From Galeruca laticollis (lineage: Eukaryota; Arthropoda; Insecta; Coleoptera; Chrysomelidae), in assembly GCA_963921935.1 (NCBI GenBank), contig OY998185.1, forward strand, positions 60,031,717 through 60,095,716: a DNA stretch of 64,000 nt, read 5' to 3'. How positions within the stretch are numbered: position 1 is the stretch's first letter; every line of letters begins with the position of its first letter. The notes under the pieces were generated by a model. It saw nothing but the letters and a program-made list of their open reading frames with translations, had not been told where the DNA came from and searched no databases. This document shows, in pieces, positions 49,001 to 61,000 of the stretch. The translations under genes were made by a program, and so were the position numbers.

Positions 49001-52000
49001 GGGAGAAATGTATACACACGGTATATCAACTTACGTAATTTATTTATATTCTTAACTATTCACTAACTTATTGTAATGTTTTTCTAATTTATTTAAAACA
49101 GTAAACGGGTGGGATAAATTTTAAACACACGGTATGTTCACTTACTTAATTTATTTATTCACTACACTATTCATTTATTATATACACAGTATATTCACTT
49201 AAACTAATTTATATAAACACTTATCTACTTGTTTATCTCACGAAGTGAAATTATCAACTGCTGAACTTTCCTGGTCGGTCCCTTATATATTAGTGCCTTT
49301 TTAACTAGATAATTCTAGATTGCGGCTTACACTAACACAATTGGCTTTCTGGCATTTTCTAGATAAGACTGGTCACTAAAACGATGTCTAGATAAGATAG
49401 TCACAATCGTAAACAATTCTAAGAAAACCCTGCGCGTCCGCCATAATTTTAACTTTCACACCTGGCTTAGACAAAGTCGGATTTAGGGACTATACCAGTG
49501 CGCTGTTTCGTAACATTACCCCCTCCTTAAATGGAAGTTCCTCCTGGAACTTTTGTATATTCGAGACTGGATGTTTGAATCGGCAACTGGCCCCATTTCT
49601 ACACTTTCCGATCTGATGGAAATAGCAGGGCGCCGTCTTCATCGGACACTGATAACGGGGGTTCTAGCTGCAGATCAATATCTGGACACCGGTATCTTGA
49701 AAGATAATCTCTATCATGTCCCTGATGATTCACCAATCCAACTGGTTACTCGCTATCTTAGGCATAGTCAGTTTCTTCACGCTGGATTCCAACACATCGT
49801 CCCGTAGGTTTCGAAGTGCTTCCCACACATCGCGGTAGGTAGATCGATCTTGAAATTCATTTTTAGTTACCACGTAGAAGACGTATCGTGAATTATGTTT
49901 CAGTTTCAGTGTCTTGCCAGGAGCTGGAATCTGGTCTTCAAGTTTTTCTAATTGCCCGAACTTCTCTCGAAAGACGGATGCCAACGCTCGTGCGTTCTTG
50001 AGACGGGCGGGGATGTTGTATGCCAGTGAATAATCTCCCGGGAGAGTGAACAAATCTTGTTCTGAAGTGACTCCATATCTAGCTTTCCCGGTACCTCCAT
50101 ACGCGCCCATAAATTCATCGAAGGTAGGGTCAGACACATCTCGAATATGGTTTACTCCTTTCTCTAGGTCACGGTCTCCTTCGCATGGCGCTAGTCGGTT
50201 TTGGTGAACTACTTTTGGTTTTGCGTTGGGAATCTTGCTTATGCGATATATAACATCATTGATCCTTTTCTTGATTAAGTATGGACCTTCCCAAGATTTT
50301 TGTAATTTTGGAGAAAATCCTTTTCTCCTCGTCGGGTTGTGTAACAATACTTTGCCCCTTCTTTAAAACCGCCTTCTGTGGCCTGCGTGTCGTACCGACT
50401 TTTCATTCTGTCGCTGGCAACTTGAAGATTTGTCCGAACTAATTCATGAATATCGTCCAGCCTTCTTCTCAATTGGATCATGTAGTCTTCTCCTGCTAGA
50501 TCTTCTCCAGGCCGACAGCCAAATTCCAGGCCACAAGGAAGTCTCATTTCATGTCCAAACAGGATTTTCGCAGGTGTTTCACCCGTGGACTCATTGACGG
50601 CAGATCGATAAGCCAATGCGAATAGGGAAAGATACTGGTCCCAATCTCTCTGATGGCTGGAAACCACTTTGGACAGATATTTTCCAATAGTCCTGTTCAT
50701 TCTCTGGACCATTCCATCTCACTGTGGTGTCATTCGTTAGTGCTTCATTAATGCTTCAATTATTTTTGTTAGTACTTTATGGGTTTTCGAGATATTTGAC
50801 TTTATATTTTCAAGGTCAGTCCCCAAAGTGTTTATAATGAATTCCAAAATTAGTGTCATTCGTTAGTGCATTTTAGTATCTCAATAATTTTCGATAGTGC
50901 TTTATTGGTTTTAGATATTTTTCATGTTCTTTTTTTGAGGTCAGCCCCCCAAAGTAATCACGATTCGCTGAAATTTAGTGTCATTCCTTAGTGCTTCAAT
51001 AATTTTTATTAGTGCTATCTTGATTTTCGAGATATTTTATATTAATTTATTGACACTTCGGTGAAGTCAACCTCCAAAATATTGATGATTTAGTTAAAGT
51101 TAGTGTAATTCGTTAGTGCTTCCATTAATTTCGTTAGTATTTTCTTGGTTTTCTAGTTATTTGCTATTATTTACATTAATTTCAGCTTCTAAAGTTATTT
51201 ACAATTGATTCAAAATTAGTGCTATGCATTCGTTAGTGCTGTTTAGTACTTTATTAATTAAATTCCTAAGGACTTTATTGGTTTTAGAGATATTTCATGT
51301 TCTTTTTTGAGGTCAGCTCCCCAAAGTATTCACGATTCGCTTAAATTTAGTGTCATTCGTTAGTACTTTTTAGCGCTTTAATAATTTTCATTAGTGCTAT
51401 CTTGATTTTCGAGATATTTGATATTAATTTATTGACACTGCCGTGAAGTTAGCCCCCAAAATGTTCACGATTTAGTTAAAGTTAGTGTTACACGTTAGTG
51501 TTTCCATAAATTTCGTTAGTGCTTTCTCGGTTTTCTAATTATTTGATGTTATTATTTATTTTAATATCAGCTTCTAAAATTGTTTACGGTTGATTCCAAA
51601 TTATTGTCATGTGTTCGTTAGTACTTCAATAATGATATCCCTATGTACTTTGATGGTTTAGAAATATTTGTTTTTTTAGTAAATTCCTGAGATCTCCAGA
51701 ATCGAATATGTTTAGTGCCATTAATTTCGTTTGTACTACAACTTTTTTCATTAATATATATTTACATTTCAAAGATGCAAAAAGCAAAATGACAAAAATA
51801 ACACATATCTTAATTTAAAGCATGCATCAATATTTCAATTTATAAGTAAATAAATTTTACCGTTAACAATTAGCCATAATTTTTGGCCTGTCTAGAAGAA
51901 CAGGAACGGACCGACTCATAAATCAAACGACTCAACCGAGTAACTATAAGTCTTTTTAGCTACCTACTTTTATTATTTGTCAAGTTCCAGTGGCGGATCA

Positions 52001-55000
52001 ATACACAGTCTTCTCACGGCAACCGTAGATCGGGGATGTCAAACTGTTCAATAGTCGAATGTATTTTCCTTAAAAATGTTACGGAATTGTTCCAGTGGTT
52101 CAACCATTTCTTCCGTATACGTTTTATCATAGTGAATTTTAGGTTTCTAGAGAGTTGCAGAATAATAGGTGTAGTGGTGGATGAGGCAGCTTCTTTAGCA
52201 AAGCGATCGGTGTTTTCATTACCAGTTACACCTATGTGTGAGGGAATCCATACAATAGTGATAGTTACATAATGAGAAATAAGGTATTGATAGGTGTCGC
52301 GGATGCGTTAAACGAGGGGATTATTGATGAATAAATTGTTGATGTATTGAATAGATGAGAGAGAGTATGTGCAAATAGCAACTTGTTGATGTGGTATTAC
52401 GCTGAAATTGAAAGCTTGTGAAATAGCGAATAGTTCACCGGTGTGAACTCTACAAGAGGCTGGGATTCGGTAGGATCCCAAGGCTGTTTGCGTAGTGTTA
52501 GCAGCACATCCGACACCAGTCACGTTTTTTGAGGCGTCAGTGAAGAGGATCCGGTCGTATTTCTTCGAAATTGGGATTTTCTTACGAGTTCGTGATGGGT
52601 TTCTTCCTTGCTGAACTTGGTGAGGGAGATGTTACGTCTTGGGAGTGTTTTGGTCTAGGGTGAGTTATGTGGAATGGGGACAAGGCTGGTTAGGGATAAT
52701 TGAGTGTGAGGTATTAATATTTCAGGAAGAAGGGGAATTATATGTATGCGCGGGCTGGGTGGAGGGAGCTAAGAATGTGAAGTATTCTGGTTATTAAATA
52801 GGAAACTAGATTAGAGGGATTGGATAAGATCGTGGCAGCTTAAGAAAGGAGGAGATATGGGAGATATTGACGTCTGAGCCAGAATGGAAATTATTTCTGT
52901 GTTTAAAAAGTTTGTAAATGGTAGTTTCTCCAATTTGTACGTTGGGTGCATAACAATAGTGGTTGATACCATTATTCTCACATAAATTCAAAACTCAGAG
53001 TTTTAGCATACTTTTCTTGCTGGAGTTTACGGTCCAAGACACAGTTTGCTAATAAAATTAAAAGAAGCGGCTATGGTTTATGAGGATTAACTTGTTTTAT
53101 GGCTTTCACTCAGGTAACATTGCTTCACGTGCTAAACGAATGGATTATAAATTAATAGACCTGTATAAATAATTTCTGCAATAAAAGAATAAAGAAGTTA
53201 CAAATTTTGTTAATTCTAATTTTAAGAAACATTTTTGACAAATTCTATTCATTAGGGAAAAATTCGGTCGTGGCCGCCTCCAAGGCAAGAAAACGAAGAT
53301 TCCATAGATAAACCTCAAGAAGATATACCCGAAAAACACATTTCTCAAACGTATATGTCAGGAAAAGAAGAAACTGAAAACGTCTTCAAAGCCATCCCGA
53401 TTATCATAGAACCCGAAGTCGAAGCGTTCTCGTTTACCGAACCTATTCGAACACCACCGAATTCACCGCTGGAAAAATCAGAATTGACAAGTTTGACAAG
53501 CGACAGCGATTTGAGCTACGTTAACATCTATAACGTAGAAAACGCCGAGATATCGAAAATGCCCAAAGTGAACGGATTTAGAGAAGAAAAAGTTCAAAAA
53601 TCGAGCGGAAAATTTGTTAAAGCGACAAATATGAATAACAAACGATTCATTAATCAACCTAATTTGAAAAGGCACAAAAGCGAAACGGATTTATTGGATG
53701 ATTCTTTTTATACACCGCCTAAGGTTTTAGGTAAAAAGAGGGATAATACATTAATTTCGAAGATTTATTTGGATCCGCAAGTTAGGAGTTTCGCTTTAAA
53801 CAACAGACAGCAGCTGCCTGTAAATAATGTAGTACCTACGTTTAGAACGCAACTCAGTAATCCAGGTATTTATACTTATTTAAAAAAAATTATTAAAATA
53901 AATATATCACTTTTATTGAAATACCCCGTATAATCGTATTTAACTTTATTGTCCAGAATCTCTAATCTAATGATGTATTTGACTGGACCGCCCACGCACG
54001 GTCTTAATGTGCTCTGATATTACTCTGAAATTGAACAATATTGGTACTGCTCTGGTATAGCTCGAATTATGTCCTTGCTAACGTGGTAGCTGTGCGGAAC
54101 TACTTTCATAGGGAGCACTCTATCATTCGACTGGGAAATTATGTTTACATTTTCGAGGTTATGTTAGGTGTTATGAGAATTGTGGACAATTTGTGACTGT
54201 AAATATTGTTAAAGTTGCTATAGAACATCATGTCAGTTATTTTTAACGACTTCAGATACGATGAGAATAGTAAACCAATGGAAACCCTGGGGGGAAAGAT
54301 TATATGCTCTTTAATACATTCTTCTCGAATAGTTTGCGACAACCTAAATATTCGCGAATTTTAGGTTTCTCCGTTTTCTTCTCCAAAATATTGGACACAC
54401 TTTGCAAATCCTCACCACTATCTATGCTTTCACTACTGCTTGAAAACAAATAATCTTCTACTATTATTAAACCCATTTCAAATGCAATGCCTTAACCTCA
54501 AAATTTAATATAAACATACCAACTCGAACTCTGAGAAAGTACAGTTCTACAAAATGCGAATTTCGAGCAAGCAAATACATCAGTCGAATGCAAATTTTGT
54601 ATTGCACTGGCGCACGACACGAAAAAAAGTCGAGCTAAATGCGCCTTGGTTCAGCAAGTCGAATGCACTATAAATATAAGATTTGGATACTGCTCTTTCT
54701 TAGTTATTATTGTTACAATGGTACTAAGACGCCATCTCTACATTCAAATAATCCAAAAGGTCAATTATTCTTCATAGCCTAGTCATTGAACACAAAAATT
54801 CGTGAATTGTTAAAATTGATGATACATTAATTGGTTGATTAAAAAACTACTTGCATCATGCTTACGCAAGCATTTATAATTTGAGTTTCTAAAAAATAAA
54901 TTATATCTCCGATATTAATAAGTTTTGGAAAACAAATTTCAGACATAATTTATAGGGAAATTTATCTGCTATAAGTTTTGTATGAAACATTTTTTTCTAA

Positions 55001-58000
55001 AATTATTATTTATATATTTATTGCAAAAAAACTCAAACTACTTTTTTCCGGAAAATTTCATCGCAAATGATAGTGCACTTTTTCATTTTAAAGTATTGTA
55101 ATGTTTTTCTAATTTAGTTAAACAGTAAACGGGTGAGATAAACTTTAAACACACGGTATGGCTACTTACGAATTTATTCAAACACTAAAGTACTCACTAA
55201 CACTTAATTTATATACACTTAAATTTAATTTATATACACACAACCTTAATTATTAATTTATATCAACACTTTACTGTTCGCTACTTCGGTGTATTCTTCT
55301 TCATTTGTCGATATCACTTTTTAAACTAAACTGAACTCTCCCTAGTCGGTTCTTTATATATATTAGTTCCTTTTTCACTAGATAATTCTAGATTGCGGCT
55401 TACACGAAAACAATTGGCTCTCGCATTTTCTAGATAAGACTGGTCACAAAAACAATGTCTAGAAAAGATAGTCACAATCGTAAACAATTCTAAGATATCC
55501 CTGCGCATCAGCCATAATTTTAACTTTCATACATGGCTTAGACAGAGTCGGATTCAGGGACTATACCAGTGTGCTGTTTCGTAACATTACCCCCTCCTCA
55601 AATGGCAGTTCCTCCTGGAACTTGTGTGTAGCCGAGACTGGATGTTTGAATCGGCAACTGGCCCTATTTTTACACTTTCCGATCTTATGGAAACAGCAGG
55701 GCACCGTCTTCATCGGATACTATAACGGGGGTTGTAGCTGCAAATTAATATCTGGACATTGGTATCTCGAAAGATAATCTCTACCATGTTCCTGATAACT
55801 CGCCAATCCAACTGGTTACTCGCTATCTTAGGCATAGCCAGTTTCTTCACCTGGATTCTAATACATGGTCTCGGAGGTTTCGAAGTGCTTCCCACACATC
55901 GCGGTAGGTAGATCGATCTTGAAATTCATTTTTAGTTACCATGTAGAAGACGTACCGCGAATTATGTTTCAGTTTCAGTGTCTTGCCAGGGGCTGGAATC
56001 TGGTCTTCAAGTTTTTCTAATTGCCCGAAATTCTTTCGAAGGAAGAATGCCAACCCTCGTGCGTTCTTGAGACGGGCGGGGATGTTGTATGCCAGTGAAT
56101 AATCTTCCGGGAGAGTGAACAAACCTTGTTGTTCTGAAGTGACTCCATATCTAGCTTTCCCGGTTTACTCCTTTCTCTAGGTCATGGTCTCCTTCGAATG
56201 GCGCTAGTCGGTTTTGGTGAACTACTTTTGGTTTTCCGTTGGGAATCTTGCTTATCGATATATAACATCATTGATCCTTTTCTTGATTAAGTATGGACCT
56301 TCCTAGGATTTTTGTAATTTTGGAGAAAATCCTTTTCTCCTCGGCGGGTTGTGTAACCATACTTTGTCCCCTTCTTCAAAACCGCCTCCGGTGGCCTGCA
56401 TGTCGTACCGACTTTTCATTCTGTCGCTGGCAACTTGAAGATTTGTTCGAACTAATTCATGAATAACGTCCAGCCTTCTTCTCAATTGGATCACGTAGTC
56501 TTCTCCTGCTAGATCTTCTCCAGGCCGACAGCCAAATTCCAGGTTACAAGGAAGCCTCATTTCACGTCCAAACATGATTTTCGCAGGTGTTTCACCCGTG
56601 GACTCATTGACGACAGATCGACAAGCCAAGCGAATAGGGAAAGATACTAGTCCCAATCTCTCTGATGGCTGGAAACTACTTTGGACAGATATTTTCAAAT
56701 AGTCCTGTTGATTCTCTCGACCATTCCATCTGACTGTGGATGTAATGCTGTTGTCCTGGTCTTCTTCATTCCCAGCTTGTCGCAAATTTCCTGGAATAGA
56801 TGGCTTTCAAAATTTCTTCCCTGGTCACTGTGGACTTACAAGGGCACTCCATATCGGCTGATAAATTCTTTCATCAATACATCCGCGACAATTGTGGCTT
56901 CTTGGTTCGGGATAGCGTGAATTTCCTCCATTACAACCAGTATGTATTTGCCACCATTTTCTGTCGTCGGAAATGGTCCAGCGATGCCTAAAGCAATCCT
57001 TTCGAAAGGGCTTCCAACATTATACTGTTTCATAGGTGCCTTTCTCTTGCGATGTGGTCCATTACTCGTAGCACAAGTCGTACATTTCTTACACCAGTCC
57101 TTCACATCGTCGGAGCTGTTCATCCAATAAAACCTTTCACGGACTAGCTGAAGGGTTTTCTTCACTCCCAGATGACCTGCCGATGGACTGTCGTCTAACT
57201 TCTTCAGTACATCCGCTACTCTCGTTCTAGGGATAACTAGCTGTCTCCTCATCTCGGAACCATCATCGTTTTCAAGGACTCTTTTCAACAGCCCTTCTTC
57301 CAGGACAAAGGAGTCCCACTGAGCCCAATATGCCTTGAGTGTCGGTGAAAATCTTGACACTTCTTGCCAGGTAGGTCGCCGATTTTCTTCCTTCCACTGC
57401 CGAATCTTCTTTAGGCAAGGATCATTCTCCTGATCTTCTCTGATCCTGGTGGGTGGCCATTCTTCATTGACTACTGTAATTATTGAAACTGCAACTTCCT
57501 TAGATTTTGACTTGTTGCATTGTGAATAGTCTGCAGGGCATGACCGTCTAGGCAAAGAGTTGGCTTTTCGGTGATTCACATCAGCTGGATGTTCACCCCT
57601 GTCTGATTTGCCCTGTGACTGGAGCTCTTGGGTTACAGGAATCTTGGAGCGGTTAGACGGACTGCGTACGTGCTCTAGCTCGCCACACTTCCGGCATTTG
57701 ATCTTCTTCGGTATCTTGTCTGCGATACCTTTCAACAAGTTGACGATCTGGTCAAGTTTGTCATCATCTTCTTCCTGCATGGTCCTTACTTTGTTGTACC
57801 GCGAGCTTTTCTTGGCTGCTTTGCATTTAAGAGGTTTTAGGTTTGCAGAAGTCGTAGGACGCTTAAACGAACTGCGTGCATGCTCTAGCTCGCCACAATT
57901 ATAGCACCTGATTTTCTTCGGCTTCTTGTCTACCATATCTTTCAACAAGTTGACGATCTGGTAAAGTCTGTCATCGTCACCTTCTTCCTGTATGGTCCTA

Positions 58001-61000
58001 CCTTTGTTGTATTCGGAAGCCATCGTTGCTGCTTCGTATTCAAGAGCAGCTGTTAATACGTCGACTAATGGTTTCGGATGGGCTAAACGAAGCGTCCTCT
58101 GCATATCGGGGTCGCGTATGCCATCGATAAAGGCCTGGATGCCCAGACATTCCATCATGTTCTCTGGTGCTGATGGATAAGCGAATCTAACTAATCGGGC
58201 AACGTCCACTTCATACTCTTGAAGGGCTTCATCACGTTTCTGCCTTCGGTTATTCAACTGGGACTGGTACAAATGTTCTAGATGTTCGTGATCGTACCAT
58301 ATGTCCAACCTATTCTTCAGCAGCTCGAAGGCATCCGTTTCTTAAAGCGGTATCGTCTGAAGTACATCTAAGGCATCTCCCCAAAACGCTATAATTAGGT
58401 TCACTGCCTTCTCTCTATCGGACCAATTATTCACTCTATCGGCTGCTTCAAACTGTTTCTCATAATTGGTCCACGACATTTTTCCATCGAACGTTGGGGC
58501 CTTGACTCGGGTAAAACTACTAATGTCTTCTAACTTAGGATGTGTTTCTGGCTTGCAAGGTTTTGTTTGCTCGGTCTTCTTTTCTTCCGCTGGCGTTTGT
58601 TGAGTTCAAAATCTGTCATCTTTCTATCTAACTCCTTGATTTTCTCGTCCATCGTGGTCATCTTATTCTCAATTTTCTCGTCCATCGTTGACATGTTATT
58701 CTCGATTTCAGATTTTAGAGACGAAATATCGTTTTTCACATTTGTTGAAAGTTTCTCTTCCATGGCAGAAATCTTCTCGTCCATATTCTCTTCCATGGCA
58801 GAAATTGACGAGATTTAAGTGGAAGCCTCGTCATTAAATAAAACTGTTTCTGGATCAAAGCCGTCATTTTACAGTGCCACTTTAAGTCTTTCTACTAATT
58901 CACTTTTCTTACCGGACGTTTCCAACTCACGATCTTTCAATTCTACTCTTAATTCAGTCACTTTCAAGTCACATAGTCTTTTGGTCATTTTTACGTAGCA
59001 ATTTATTTATATTACCCCACACCTGACACCAATGTAACGTGTGGGATAAACTTTAAGCACACGGTATGGTTACTTACTAATTTATTTAAACGCTAAACTA
59101 CTCACTAACACTTAATTTATATACACTTAACTATTCACTTAAATTTAATTTATATACACACAACCTTAATTATTAATTTATATCAACACTTTACTGTTCG
59201 CTATTTCTATGATCACTTTAACAAGTAACTGAACTCTCCATGGTCGGTCCTTTATATATGAGTGCCTTTTTTACAATTGGCTCTCGCATATTCTAGATAA
59301 GACTGGTCACAAAAACAATGTCAATCGTAAACAGTTTTTTATAACTGCGTATCCGCCATAATTTTAACTTTCATACATAGCTTAGACAGAGTCGAATTCA
59401 GGGACTATACCAGTGTGCTGTTTCGTAACAGTATATACTTTTCTGATCCTTAATTTTCAGGTTATTTGTGCCATAGAATGTTTTCAATGACTAGGCTAGC
59501 AGATATCTGTAAAATAATTTTGAGACGCTTTAGAGACTATTTCAAGTAAGAAGTACACAATGCGCAATAGACGAGCTTTCGTCGGACCAGTCCAAATTCA
59601 AATTTTAAGGGTGGTGGGAGTCCAGCGGCGTTGCACGTGGACCCACGCCACGAAGCCGTTGTCTTGTTTTGATTATTCTTAACTTAACCTCGTTGATGTT
59701 GACATTATTGTCAGTTACATAATCAAATTTAAAAGTCATGTTAAAACGTGATTGGTGGCACTTGACATTCATAATAATAAAAAGTGATTTGGTCAATTCT
59801 CTCAATATAAATTTATTGAGAAATATGAATTAAATGGAACAAATCATTTACTGGTCAAACTTGCACGATATATTATAGAATTGTTTGTGAGGTAAACAAA
59901 ATTTGAACATTTACTTTTAAAAGAACATTGAAAAATAGATCAAAATAATTGTTCAATTTTTCAAGTTTTATTCATGCGATCCCATATCTAGTGAAATTTC
60001 CCTACGCCACTGATCATCAGCTGACGGCAAGCGTTTAGTCAGATTTGGATGAGTCATTATGTACTTCTTGGTTGAAATGCACTTTAGTAAAATATAATAG
60101 AGATGGGAATTTCTATTTACACCTTTGACAGTTTGAAAATAACAGTTTTGCAACGGATGTTGTTATTTTCACACGAAACGAAAAACGGAATGATAGGAGA
60201 GATATTTTTGAGTGAGCAGCGGAAATGAGAGATCGCATCACAAAATTCCAGATAAAAAGTTTTATCTAATACGAATATTGCATTATTTAATACTTCAGAT
60301 TAAAGTTTATCATCTTATTTAAAGAACCGATTAATTATTTTAATCCGTTTATCACTTTTGTTTTCGTAGAATTTATGATAGATTACAAATCCTACCATTC
60401 CGATGAGGGACTCAGTACGAACAGAAACAAAAAATACACAGTGTACAGCTCAGAAGAAGATCTGCTCAGCTCGAGCTCTATCGAAATGAAGAACGGTACA
60501 ATGATTCACACGGCAAAAATGTCGCTCAGTTCAGAAGACGAGCATTCTTCGGAGAGGAGCTCCATTTATAGCCCGGATCAAAAGAAAATGGTGAGTGACG
60601 CTTAAGTATGCCCTAAATATTCCACATAACATTATTAATTCAGCGAATAAAATCAATAATTACTTGAAAAATGATTTTTTTCTAAATATTCCTTGAGCTT
60701 AATTTTGTCTTAAATATTGCACCAAAAATTATTAATTCAGCGAATGTCCATAATTACTTTGTTAATGAATTTTTTTACTAAATATTCCACCTAAAAAGTA
60801 TATAACGTAAGAGTGTCGTCTATATAAGCCTAATTTTATGTCCTAAACATTCCACCAAAAATTATTAATTCACCGAATAATGTCAATAATTATTTTTAAA
60901 TTGAATTTTTATTGTTTTAAATTAAATTTTCCACCAAAAATTATTATTTCTGCGAAGAATGTCAATAATTACTTTGAAAATGAATGTTTTTACTGAATAT

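Larger units (their letters stand above)
48960..50725 (-). mobile_element. Ty3/Gypsy copy B, 3' half, cut by a satellite
   Basis: Minus strand, from integrase (GMVER region replaced by MVQRMNRT at 50712) to the 3' LTR. The 5' part stops abruptly at the start of the 124-bp satellite (50727), within the integrase core. Same family as copies A and C. Confidence 0.92.
55097..59430 (-). mobile_element. Ty3/Gypsy copy C, two LTRs, Gag-integrase deletion derivative
   Basis: 4334 bp, minus strand, in intron 10. Target-site duplication GTAT at 55093-55096 and 59431-59434. Order on the minus strand: 5' LTR, PBS, Gag (SAP motif, coiled coil, capsid, two zinc knuckles), a direct in-frame join to the RNase H/integrase linker, integrase, C-terminal region, macrodomain, CCCH, polypurine tract, 3' LTR. 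Protease, RT and most of RNase H are absent, so it could move only with help. Several frameshifts and stops. Confidence 0.94.

Noticed and set aside
57608..57904. 98-codon + strand frame, Ser/Leu-rich
   Set aside because: Antisense of the Gag zinc-knuckle repeat of Gypsy copy C.
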